Positions 52,325 through 60,587 of a stretch of DNA of 64,000 bases are shown here, in pieces (the stretch's first letter is position 1; every line of letters starts with the position of its first letter). The position numbers and the translations under genes were made by a program. Source of the DNA: CAJQLB01 sp041392065. GTDB lineage: Bacteria > Bacteroidota > Bacteroidia > Flavobacteriales > Flavobacteriaceae. The DNA lies in the NCBI GenBank assembly GCA_041392065.1, contig JAWKMU010000002.1, positions 62,001-126,000 of the forward strand, written 5' to 3'. The notes beneath the pieces are model-generated. The model did no database searches. It worked only from the letters and a program-made list of their open reading frames with translations, and was not told the origin of the DNA.

Positions 52325-52831
52325 TTAGTCAATTAAAAGGTCTTCTAAAGAGGAATTTTCTAAAATATAATCTTCAACGGTTTCATCTAAAAATCCATAA
52401 CTATCAATAGCGACATCGCTTAGCTCTGCTTCATTCCATAAAGTTGCCAAATCTGATGTGTTTATATTGTTTGGAGTAATATATAATTCTACCAATTCAG
52501 TATCAAGCGAATCAAAAGTTAGTTTTTTGTCTTTATTAAAAATGCTTATCATTAATACAACAGCAGCTGCAACTCCAGAGGCATAGAGGATATTTTTTCT
52601 AGACCATAAGGATACTACTTTTACTTCCTTTTCTTCTTTTTTAATAGCTTTAAATACACTATTCTCAACTTTTGAAAAATAGTCTTGAGGTACATTAAAC
52701 CCTGAATTTTTAATGGTTTCTAACTTTGAGCTTTCGTTTAGTTTATTTAACACAGTATCTTCCAAATGATTGAAATAACCTTCAGGCACTTTAAAACCAG
52801 TTTGTTTTGTATGTTTAAAATTATCACTCAT
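52325..52831 (-). CDS. Putative anti-sigma factor with duplicated N-terminal motif
   Basis: A 168-residue protein with one transmembrane helix at about 80-97. Its cytoplasmic N-terminus holds a direct repeat: GFKVPEGYFNHLEDTVLNKL (12-31) and GFNVPQDYFSKVENSVFKAI (44-63). The C-terminal periplasmic tail is acidic. Position between an ECF sigma gene and a Spy-like periplasmic gene makes an anti-sigma role likely, although no zinc motif is present. Confidence 0.78.
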   Translation of the reverse strand: MSDNFKHTKQTGFKVPEGYFNHLEDTVLNKLNESSKLETIKNSGFNVPQDYFSKVENSVFKAIKKEEKEVKVVSLWSRKNILYASGVAAAVVLMISIFNKDKKLTFDSLDTELVELYITPNNINTSDLATLWNEAELSDVAIDSYGFLDETVEDYILENSSLEDLLID

Positions 52832-52863
52832 TTGTTTGTTAGACTTTATTTTTAATAAATAGT

Positions 52864-53409
52864 TTAATCTTGTATTAAATAGGCTTCAATTTTTTTGGTA
52901 GCCAAATGGTAAGATGCTTTTAAAGCACCTTCAGTAGTTTCAAGAATTTCTGCCATGTCTTTATACTTCATATCGTCAAAATACTTCATGTTGAACACCA
53001 ATTGCTGTTTATGTGGTAAGGTCGCAATAGCTTTTTGGAGCTTTAATTGTATGTCATCACCTTCAAAATATACATCAGAAGTTAAGTTGCTAACGGTTTT
53101 AGTTTGCATTTCTTCAGTGGTCATTTGATAAAGTTTTGCGTTTTTGTTTAAATGTGTAATGGCTTCATTTGTTGCTATACGATACATCCAAGAGTATAAT
53201 TTGCTTTCACCTTTAAACTTATTTATGTTTTTGTAAATTTTGATAAATGTATTTTGAAGCACGTCATCACTGTCATCGTGCGAGATTACAATTTTACGTA
53301 TGTGCCAATACAAGCGCTCTTTGTATAGTGCCATTAATTCCCTAAAGGCATTTTCCCTTGTTGCAGCTGTCTGGAGCTCGATGACTAATTGTGCTTCTTC
53401 TTTTACCAA
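52864..53409 (-). CDS. ECF-type RNA polymerase sigma factor
   Basis: A 181-residue sigma factor with region 2 (DDSDDVLQNTFIKIYKNINKF, LYSWMYRIATNEAI) and region 4 (LPHKQQLVFNMKYFDDMKYKDMA, TTEGALKASYHLATKKI). It heads an operon with a putative anti-sigma and a Spy-like protein, a typical envelope-stress module. About 290 non-coding bases lie upstream and hold a small candidate ORF and a hairpin. Confidence 0.93.
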   Translation of the reverse strand: MVKEEAQLVIELQTAATRENAFRELMALYKERLYWHIRKIVISHDDSDDVLQNTFIKIYKNINKFKGESKLYSWMYRIATNEAITHLNKNAKLYQMTTEEMQTKTVSNLTSDVYFEGDDIQLKLQKAIATLPHKQQLVFNMKYFDDMKYKDMAEILETTEGALKASYHLATKKIEAYLIQD

Positions 53410-53612
53410 AGAAATTTAAGTTTTAATCTTAGACCTGTTAAATTAAAAAAAGTTTAATTTAAAATTTATTAAAATCGACCTTGTTTTAAGTAATTGAAAT
53501 ACAATTAATTGTGTTTTATAATATCGATTAAAAGCAAAAAAACACGACAAAATGCATTTTTTTCTTGTTTGATTCGTTTTTTTAGTTTAGTTTTACATTA
53601 ACTTAACCGACT

Positions 53613-53669
53613 ATGGGTTGCTGCTTCCCCAAATGTGGCAACAAAAAAGGAAAGGATGTGCCCAAATAG
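53613..53669 (+). CDS. Candidate 18-residue Cys-rich micro-ORF
   Basis: ATG at 53613 reads MGCCFPKCGNKKGKDVPK and stops with TAG at 53667. The CC-x3-C motif and basic tail look non-random, and the stretch is more G+C-rich than its surroundings. It sits alone on the plus strand in the 294-base gap between two minus-strand genes, and its end overlaps the hairpin at 53651-53677. I see no good promoter. It could also be chance or part of a structured RNA. Confidence 0.3.
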   Translation: MGCCFPKCGNKKGKDVPK

Positions 53670-53677
53670 CATCCTTT
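53651..53677. terminator. Hairpin terminator of the ABC exporter transcript
   Basis: AAAGGATG (53651-53658) pairs with CATCCTTT (53670-53677). On the minus strand the stem is followed by CCTTTTTTG, a good terminator about 30-50 bases after the ABC transporter stop. On the plus strand it is followed by TCTTGTTTT, weaker. Confidence 0.7.
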
Positions 53678-53703
53678 TCTTGTTTTATATACTTACCTAA
53701 GTG

Positions 53704-55530
53704 TTAATTAAGTTTTTGCATTTTAACCAAGTTGCTGTAAACACCATTTTTGTCAAGAAGTTCTTGGTGTTTACCTTGCTCTACAATTTCGCCTTTTTGC
53801 ATTACGATAATGGCATCTGCATTTTGAATGGTAGATAATCTATGTGCAATTACAATAGATGTCCTGTTTTTCATCATGTTTTCTAAAGCATTTTGTACCA
53901 AGCGTTCACTTTCTGTATCTAAAGCTGAGGTGGCTTCATCTAAAATCATGATAGGAGGATTTTTAAGTACAGCTCTGGCTATACTTAAACGTTGTTTTTG
54001 TCCTCCAGATAATTTTCCTCCAGAATCTCCAATATTGGTGTCTATGCCTTGCGGAAGGTCTTTAACAAATTCCCAAGCATTGGCAATTTTAAGAGCTTCA
54101 ATTATTTCTTCTTCTGAAGCATTTTCTTTGCCAATTTTTAGGTTGTTTGCTACAGTATCGTTAAATAAAATAGAGTCTTGATTAACCAATCCCATTAACC
54201 CTCTAAGCGATTTTTTTGATAGGTTTTTTATATTGTCTCCATCAATCTTAATTTCACCTTCATTAACATCATAAAAACGAGTGATGAGATTTGCTATGGT
54301 TGATTTTCCACTTCCAGACTGCCCAACAAGAGCAACAGTTTTGCCTTTAGGAACAGTTAGGCTGAAGTTTTTCAGCACCAAATCATCTTCATATTTAAAC
54401 GAGACATTATCAATGGTAATTTGCTCATCAAAACTTTGCTTTTCAATAGGATTGTCTATTTCTGCAATCGAATTTTCTGTTTCTAAAAATTCAAGAATCC
54501 TATTGGCTGCTCCATTACCTCGTTTTACACTATAACTGGCTTTTGCTATGGCTTTTGCTGGAGTTAAAATATTGTATGCGAGCGTAATGTAGCCAACAAA
54601 AAAACTGGCATCCATAGTTTTATCTACAAATACCAAATAGCCACCATAAACCAGTAAGACACCAATAACAATAATGCCTAATAATTCACTTAAAGGAGAT
54701 GCTAAATTTTGACGGTTGAGCAGGCTGTTGGAATATTTGTAAAAACGACTATTGCTATCTTCAAATTTATTGGCAAACAGTTTTTCAACATTAAATGCTT
54801 TCACAATACGCAAGCCACTCATGGTTTCTTCTAAAATAGATAAGAAAACTCCTTGCTCATTCTGTACTTTAAGCGATCCTTTTTTTAAGGATTTTCCTAT
54901 TCTGGAAATGATAAAACCAGAAATTGGAATAAAAATCAATACAAAAAGAGTAAGCTTGGCACTTAATATAAGCATCCAAATTATTGAAAATAAAATGGTT
55001 AAGGGCTCTCTTACTATCATTTCTAAAATGGCTAAAAACGAATTTTTTACCTCATTGACATCATTACTTACTCTTGATATGGTATCTCCTTTTGATTTTT
55101 CTGAATAAAATGCCAAAGGTAGTGTTACTATTTTATGATATAGTGCATTTCTAACGTCTTTTAAAACTCCATTTCTAAGGAACGTGATAAAGTACATTGC
55201 CAAATAGTTGGCTATGTTTTTTAGTAAGAACATTCCAATAATAATGGATACCATCAACATAAGCACTTTAAAATCACCATGTTTTTCTATGCTATTAGAA
55301 ATATAATAGTTAAGGTAGTCTTCGCTAAAATCTTTTAAATTAGCAATCCCTTTGTAAATAGGTTTGCTTGCTACTTGCCTTTTATCGCTGAAAATAACCT
55401 TAAAAATAGGAATCATAGCAACAAAAGACAAAGTACTAAAAAGTGCATACAGAACATTGAAAAAAATGTTGAGATATGCATACTTTTTGTATGGTAAGGC
55501 AAATGGTATGAGTTTTTTAATGTAATCCAT
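53704..55530 (-). CDS. ABC transporter, fused permease/ATP-binding (MsbA/lipid exporter type)
   Basis: The 608-residue half-transporter has a six-helix membrane domain (about 1-330; NIFFNVLYALFSTLSFVAMIP, GDTISRVSNDVNEVKNSF) and an ATPase domain: Walker A GQSGSGKST, Q-loop region GLVNQDSILFNDTV, signature LSGGQKQRLSIARA, Walker B IMILDEATSALD and switch His in IVIAHRLSTI. It is probably a lipid or lipid A flippase or a drug exporter. Its start codon overlaps the stop of the phosphosugar mutase gene by one base. Confidence 0.94.
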   Translation of the reverse strand: MDYIKKLIPFALPYKKYAYLNIFFNVLYALFSTLSFVAMIPIFKVIFSDKRQVASKPIYKGIANLKDFSEDYLNYYISNSIEKHGDFKVLMLMVSIIIGMFLLKNIANYLAMYFITFLRNGVLKDVRNALYHKIVTLPLAFYSEKSKGDTISRVSNDVNEVKNSFLAILEMIVREPLTILFSIIWMLILSAKLTLFVLIFIPISGFIISRIGKSLKKGSLKVQNEQGVFLSILEETMSGLRIVKAFNVEKLFANKFEDSNSRFYKYSNSLLNRQNLASPLSELLGIIVIGVLLVYGGYLVFVDKTMDASFFVGYITLAYNILTPAKAIAKASYSVKRGNGAANRILEFLETENSIAEIDNPIEKQSFDEQITIDNVSFKYEDDLVLKNFSLTVPKGKTVALVGQSGSGKSTIANLITRFYDVNEGEIKIDGDNIKNLSKKSLRGLMGLVNQDSILFNDTVANNLKIGKENASEEEIIEALKIANAWEFVKDLPQGIDTNIGDSGGKLSGGQKQRLSIARAVLKNPPIMILDEATSALDTESERLVQNALENMMKNRTSIVIAHRLSTIQNADAIIVMQKGEIVEQGKHQELLDKNGVYSNLVKMQKLN

Positions 55531-57266
55531 TAAGTGAGTTTCATATCTTTTACAATGGCATTAATCTTAGCATCCAATTCCTGTTCCACTGTTTTAAAGT
55601 CTGACACATTGTCTAAAGTAGTATTTACGCTAATATAGAATTTAATTTTAGGTTCAGTACCACTTGGTCTTAGTGCTATTTTGCTACCATCTTCTGTGTA
55701 ATAAATCAGAACATTGGATTTCGGGATGTCTATTACAGATTCTTTTCCAGAAATAATGTCTTTCGAAACAGATAATTGATAGTCTTCAATTTTTATGACT
55801 TTGCTTCCGTTTACTTGCTTTAGTGGATTATTTCTGGCATCAATCATCATTTGTTTGATTTCCTCAGCACCTTCAATTCCTTTTTTGGTCATAGAAATAA
55901 GGTGTTCTTTATAAAAACCATATTTTACAAAAAGTTCGATGAGTTCTTGATAAGCCGAACCTCCTTTTGCCTTAGCTTGCGCAGCAATTTCACATGCTAA
56001 AAGTGTAGAAGTCACAGCATCTTTATCACGAACAAAATCTCCAACCATAAAACCAAAGCTTTCCTCACCACCACCAATAAAATATTGTTCAGGGAAATCT
56101 TTTATCATTTTAGCAATCCACTTAAATCCTGTTAGTCCAATTTTACAATCTACGTTAAAGTCTTTGGCAAGTTCTTGCATCATCGGAGTAGATACAATGG
56201 TACTCCCAATAAAATCTGAAGATTTAAGGCAACCTTCATTTTTATAATGATTCAATAAAAAATGCGTCATTAAAATCATGGCTTGATTACCATTAAGAAT
56301 TACCATATTGTTATCTAAATCCCTTACAGCAATTCCTAAGCGATCACAATCTGGATCTGTACCAATAACAATATCTGCATTTATTTTCTCTGCCAATTCC
56401 ATAGCCATTTTTAAGGCTTCAGGTTCTTCAGGATTTGGAGACACCACTGTTGGGAAGTCACCATCTGGTTTTTCCTGCTCTTTAACAATGTTCACTTGTT
56501 TATAACCAGCTCTTTTTAAAGTTTCAGGAATAATAGTTATAGATGTACCATGCAAAGAGGTGAAAACAATATTCAAATTGTCTTTGGCTTTTTGTAGCGT
56601 GTTGAAGCTTCCATTTTTAATGCTCGCTTCAATAAATACATCATCTATATTTTTACCAATAATTTGGATGAGTTTTTCGTTTGGTTCAAATTTTATTTCA
56701 GAATAATCCAGTTTGTTTATTTCTTGAATAATTTCAGCATCTTGTGGTGGCACTAGTTGACCACCATCTTGCCAATATACTTTGTAACCATTGTATTCTG
56801 GTGGATTGTGTGAAGCTGTTAAAACAATACCACAATGGCACTCAAGATGTTTTAAAGCAAAAGACAATTCTGGAGTTGGGCGTAAATCTTCAAATAAATA
56901 AACTTGAATATTGTTTGACGAAAATACATTGGCTACTATTTGAGCCAAAGATTTACTGTTATGTCTGCAATCGTAAGCAATTGCAACTTTTAGTGGTTCG
57001 CTTGGGAAACACTTATATAAATAATTGCTAATGCCTTGAGTATTTTTGCCAAGTGTGTATTTGTTTATCCTATTGGTTCCAACTCCCATTGTGCCTCTCA
57101 TTCCGCCAGTTCCAAACTCAAGGTTTTTATAAAAGCTATCTTCTAATACTTTTGGGTTTGAAGCAATTAGGTCTTTAATTTTTTGCTGAGTGTCTTTGTC
57201 AAAAATTGGTGTTAGCCAAGTGTTTACTTTGGCCAATATTTCGGGTTTTATATAAATCATGTGCAA
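55530..57266 (-). CDS. Phospho-sugar mutase (phosphoglucomutase/phosphomannomutase)
   Basis: A 578-residue alpha-D-phosphohexomutase with the catalytic Ser152 in TASHNPPEYNGYKVYW, the metal-binding loop GTDPDCDRLG (Asp304, Asp306, Asp308), the sugar-binding GGEESFGF and the phosphate-binding RPSGTEPKIKFY. Length and N-terminal FGTGGMRGTMGVGTNRIN match the long PgcA-like branch. It interconverts hexose 1- and 6-phosphates for glycan synthesis. The start may be Met1 or Met3. Confidence 0.93.
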   Translation of the reverse strand: MHMIYIKPEILAKVNTWLTPIFDKDTQQKIKDLIASNPKVLEDSFYKNLEFGTGGMRGTMGVGTNRINKYTLGKNTQGISNYLYKCFPSEPLKVAIAYDCRHNSKSLAQIVANVFSSNNIQVYLFEDLRPTPELSFALKHLECHCGIVLTASHNPPEYNGYKVYWQDGGQLVPPQDAEIIQEINKLDYSEIKFEPNEKLIQIIGKNIDDVFIEASIKNGSFNTLQKAKDNLNIVFTSLHGTSITIIPETLKRAGYKQVNIVKEQEKPDGDFPTVVSPNPEEPEALKMAMELAEKINADIVIGTDPDCDRLGIAVRDLDNNMVILNGNQAMILMTHFLLNHYKNEGCLKSSDFIGSTIVSTPMMQELAKDFNVDCKIGLTGFKWIAKMIKDFPEQYFIGGGEESFGFMVGDFVRDKDAVTSTLLACEIAAQAKAKGGSAYQELIELFVKYGFYKEHLISMTKKGIEGAEEIKQMMIDARNNPLKQVNGSKVIKIEDYQLSVSKDIISGKESVIDIPKSNVLIYYTEDGSKIALRPSGTEPKIKFYISVNTTLDNVSDFKTVEQELDAKINAIVKDMKLT

Positions 57267-57329
57267 TTAAATAGAATGCAAAAATAAGCAATTAGCCTAA
57301 GCTGAAATACTAATACAAGTTTAATTTGA

Positions 57330-58277
57330 CTATAAATTAACGTCCTCTTTTATATTGTAACGTTCTTTATTTTTCTGAGACCTTAAAATTATTTCACCCA
57401 AAAATCCTGCTACAAAAAACTGGCTACCTATAATCATTGTTGTTAGTGAAATATAAAATTGAGGTCTTTGAGTAATAAGCCTTCCTGTTGGGTTAACAAA
57501 AAGTTTATCAATGCCTAAATAAAGAGCAAAAGCAAACCCAATAACAAGCATTAAAGCACCAAGTGCTCCAAAAAAATGCATTGGTCGTTTGCCGAATTTT
57601 GAAACAAACCAAATGGTGATTAAGTCTAAGAATCCGTTAATAAATCGTTCCATACCAAATTTTGTTTTTCCGTATTTACGTGCTTGATGTTGCACTACTT
57701 TTTCACCAATATTGTTAAATCCCTCGTTTTTTACGAGTACAGGAATGTACCTGTGCATTTCTCCACTAACATCTATATTTTTTACAACTTCATTTTTATA
57801 AGCTTTTAAGCCACAGTTAAAATCGTGTAGTTTAAGACCTGAGGTTTTTCTTGCTGCCCAATTAAAGAGTTTAGAAGGTAGATTTTTTGCAATAACAGAG
57901 TCGTATCGCTTTTTTTTCCAACCAGAAATAAGATCAAAATTCTCTTTGATAATTAGGTTGTAAAGCTCAGGAATTTCCTCTGGGTTATCTTGTAAATCTG
58001 CATCCATAGTAACAACAACATCACCTTTAGCAAGTTTAAATCCTGCATGCAACGCTTGAGATTTACCATAATTTTTTGAGAATCTAATTCCTTTTACCGA
58101 AGCATCTTTTTTTGATAATGATGTTATAGTGTTCCAGGAATTATCAGTACTACCATCATCAATAAAAATAATTTCATAAGAAAAATGATTGGATTGCATA
58201 ACTTTTGCAATCCAATCATGTAATTCTGTTAATGAGTCACTTTCGTTTAGTAGTGGTATAACTACTGATATGTTCAT
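57330..58277 (-). CDS. Glycosyltransferase family 2 with membrane anchor
   Basis: A 315-residue protein with a GT-A domain (VVIPLLNESDSLTELHDWI, FIDDGSTDNSW, DVVVTMDADLQDNPEEIPEL giving the DxD site) and two C-terminal transmembrane helices (about 232-255, 268-292). It resembles polyprenyl-phosphate glycosyltransferases (DPM1/GtrB type) that move a sugar onto undecaprenyl phosphate. It follows a DUF4199 gene, a recurrent neighbour in Flavobacteriaceae. Confidence 0.92.
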   Translation of the reverse strand: MNISVVIPLLNESDSLTELHDWIAKVMQSNHFSYEIIFIDDGSTDNSWNTITSLSKKDASVKGIRFSKNYGKSQALHAGFKLAKGDVVVTMDADLQDNPEEIPELYNLIIKENFDLISGWKKKRYDSVIAKNLPSKLFNWAARKTSGLKLHDFNCGLKAYKNEVVKNIDVSGEMHRYIPVLVKNEGFNNIGEKVVQHQARKYGKTKFGMERFINGFLDLITIWFVSKFGKRPMHFFGALGALMLVIGFAFALYLGIDKLFVNPTGRLITQRPQFYISLTTMIIGSQFFVAGFLGEIILRSQKNKERYNIKEDVNL

Positions 58278-58319
58278 TATCTAGTCTTTTTTATAGACTG
58301 TAAAAGTAACTAAATTATT

Positions 58320-58847
58320 TTAAGCATCAGGGTTTGATTTCTTCATAATTGCAGCGACAATAAGTCCAATCACTGCTTGTAAAACTAAGCTCCAAGCAAT
58401 AGTTTTTAGGGTACTTAAAATACTGAATTGATCTGTACTTTCAATTTTTTCAACAGCTTCTGCTATAGATTCGGCTGGTGCGCCAAAACCTTCCATCATA
58501 TTCACTGTAGAATCTATTGTTATTTGCTGTATCTGTTTTGCAGCCTCTGGGTCGATAAAATTGTAAAGTACAAAATTAACAATTTGGCTAATAATAACAC
58601 CAACAGCTATGGTTATAAAATATGCTGAGAAAGCTTCTTTAAAGGTTAAAAAGCCTCCCATTAAACTTTTTGATTTAGCTGTAGATACAACTCCAAATGC
58701 AATTACAGCCAATAGTAAACCTATACCAAGCCATATATTAGCCATTAAGTTTAAGTTAATAAACCAAATTGCTATTGTAATTAATGCTAATGCTATACCT
58801 AAGTATAGACCATAATTGATTGAGTTTGATTTAATTGATTTTTCCAT
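58320..58847 (-). CDS. DUF4199 domain membrane protein
   Basis: A 175-residue protein with four hydrophobic helices (about 12-30, 34-52, 68-95, 145-168) and the family segment MGGFLTFKEAFSAYFITIAVG. Unknown function. It lies 42 bases upstream of the glycosyltransferase gene on the same strand. Confidence 0.88.
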   Translation of the reverse strand: MEKSIKSNSINYGLYLGIALALITIAIWFINLNLMANIWLGIGLLLAVIAFGVVSTAKSKSLMGGFLTFKEAFSAYFITIAVGVIISQIVNFVLYNFIDPEAAKQIQQITIDSTVNMMEGFGAPAESIAEAVEKIESTDQFSILSTLKTIAWSLVLQAVIGLIVAAIMKKSNPDA

Positions 58848-58951
58848 GTTTTGATTTTTAGTAGTTTTGTTGGTTAGTATCCAAATATAGTAAAACGTTA
58901 CATCAATATTTTAAATAGTTAACACTGTGTTGAAAAATAAATGTGAAAACA

Positions 58952-58981
58952 TTGTAGGTTTATAAAAAATACTTAAATTTG
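58952..58981 (+). promoter_or_regulatory. Promoter of rpmE2 (TTG-N19-TAAATTTG)
   Basis: TTG at 58952-58954 is followed after exactly 19 bases by TAAATTTG at 58974-58981, a full match to the Bacteroidota housekeeping consensus. The ATG of rpmE2 is 38 bases downstream. It is the best promoter in the window. Confidence 0.7.
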
Positions 58982-59018
58982 CAGCTCGAAAAAAGTAAAG
59001 ATTTTTAAAGTTAAGGTG

Positions 59019-59270
59019 ATGAAAAAAGGAATACACCCAGAAAATTATAGAATAGTAGCGTTTAAAGACATGTCTAACGACGACGTTTTTTTAACTAAAT
59101 CTACTGCAGAAACCAATGAAACCATTGAGGTAGATGGTGTTGAATACCCATTGATAAAAATGGAAATTTCAAGAAGTTCACATCCTTATTACACAGGAAA
59201 ATCTAAATTGGTTGATACTGCTGGACGTATCGATAAGTTTAAAAACAAATATGCTAAGTTTAAAAAATAA
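59019..59270 (+). CDS. rpmE2: 50S ribosomal protein L31, type B
   Basis: An 83-residue protein from ATG 59019 (MKKGIHPENYRIVAFKDMS); the preceding in-frame GTG at 59016 is unlikely. HPENYRIVAFKD, IKMEISRSSHPYYTGKSKLVDTAGRIDKF are L31 type B features. It has no Cys pairs, so it is the zinc-free form, used under zinc limitation in bacteria with both forms or alone in others. It has a strong promoter and terminator. Confidence 0.96.
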   Translation: MKKGIHPENYRIVAFKDMSNDDVFLTKSTAETNETIEVDGVEYPLIKMEISRSSHPYYTGKSKLVDTAGRIDKFKNKYAKFKK

Positions 59271-59292
59271 ACTAAGCAAAAAATATAATTCT

Positions 59293-59325
59293 AAAAAAGC
59301 CTTTCAACTATTGAAAGGCTTTTTT
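59293..59325 (+). terminator. Rho-independent terminator after rpmE2
   Basis: A perfect 15-base stem (59293-59307 with 59311-59325; core GCCTTTCAA/TTGAAAGGC) with a three-base loop and flanking A and T runs, about 20 bases after the stop. Confidence 0.9.
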
Positions 59326-59411
59326 ATTACCTACAATTCTTATACTTTTGTTTAAACCACAAGTTTAAGAATAGAGCATGCAACCTTAAACTTTAAACTT
59401 TAAATCTTCTC

Positions 59412-60587
59412 ATGAACTATATTCTTTTTGATGGTCCTTCTCGCAATAACTTGTTGCCATTTACTTTTACACGACCAGTTGCAGATATTCGTGTTGGTAT
59501 TTTAACCATTAGAGAAAAATGGGAACATTTCCTTGGAGCAACCACAACAACCGTTACCGAAGATTATTTGTCTGAAAAATTTCCGATGGTTGAGATGGAA
59601 CAAAATGTGATGATTAATGCTTCTTTTTGTCCAAATGCTGAATTGGTTGAACTCATTAAAAATTTAAAAGAAAATCAAGCGGTTTTTTCAGGTGAAGATG
59701 TGATTGCCTTTTACGCTTTAGACACACAAGAAGATATTAATTTAGATACTTTTGAAGCCATAGAGTTTGATGCTTACATTATAAAAATAGAACATACTTG
59801 GGACATTTTCTCAAAAAATGGAGAAGCTATTAAAAATGATTTTGATCTTTTAACAGAAGGTAGGAAATCTCAACATATTCCAAAAAGTGTTAATGTAATT
59901 GACGCAAAACAGGTTTTTATTGAAGAAGGCGCAAAGCTCGAGTTTGTGACTCTTAACGCGAGTTCAGGACCTATTTACATTGGTAAAGATGCCGAAATTA
60001 TGGAAGGTAGTATTATTCGTGGTCCTTTTGCTTTATGCGATCATGCGACTGTTAAACTTGGTGCAAAAATTTATGGACCAACCACTATTGGACCACACAG
60101 TAAAGTAGGAGGAGAGGTTAATAATTCGGTGTTATTTGGTTATTCAAACAAAGGACATGATGGCTTTTTAGGCAACTCTGTCCTTGGAGAATGGTGTAAT
60201 CTTGGAGCAGATACAAACAACTCCAACCTTAAAAACAATTATGCCGAAGTAAGACTTTGGGATTACAATACAGAAGGTTTTGCCAGAACAGGGTTGCAGT
60301 TTTGTGGCTTGATGATGGGAGATCACAGTAAGTGTGGTATCAATACCATGTTTAATACAGGAACTGTAGTTGGTGTAAGTGCCAACATTTTTGGTAGCGG
60401 ATTTCCGCGAAATTTTGTACCTAGTTTTTCTTGGGGAGGACATGGTGGTTTCACTACTTACTTGACAAAAAAAGCATTTGAGGTCGCTAAAATTGTGATG
60501 TCTCGCCGCGATGTTGAGTTTACTGAACAAGATGCTGCAATTCTTGAACATGTATTTGAAGAAACCAAAAAATTTAGACGCGATTAG
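59412..60587 (+). CDS. GlmU-family sugar nucleotidyltransferase-like protein with left-handed beta-helix
   Basis: A 391-residue protein. The N-terminal half begins ILFDGPSRNNLLPFTFTRPVADIRVGILTIREKWE and is a degenerate nucleotidyltransferase domain lacking the usual LAAGxGTRM loop. From about 185 hexapeptide repeats form a left-handed beta-helix (GPIYIGKDAEIMEGSIIRGPFALCDHATVKLGAKI). The family is common in Bacteroidota and is probably linked to envelope sugar metabolism; activity is unproven. The stop overlaps that of the convergent lipoprotein gene. Confidence 0.9.
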   Translation: MNYILFDGPSRNNLLPFTFTRPVADIRVGILTIREKWEHFLGATTTTVTEDYLSEKFPMVEMEQNVMINASFCPNAELVELIKNLKENQAVFSGEDVIAFYALDTQEDINLDTFEAIEFDAYIIKIEHTWDIFSKNGEAIKNDFDLLTEGRKSQHIPKSVNVIDAKQVFIEEGAKLEFVTLNASSGPIYIGKDAEIMEGSIIRGPFALCDHATVKLGAKIYGPTTIGPHSKVGGEVNNSVLFGYSNKGHDGFLGNSVLGEWCNLGADTNNSNLKNNYAEVRLWDYNTEGFARTGLQFCGLMMGDHSKCGINTMFNTGTVVGVSANIFGSGFPRNFVPSFSWGGHGGFTTYLTKKAFEVAKIVMSRRDVEFTEQDAAILEHVFEETKKFRRD

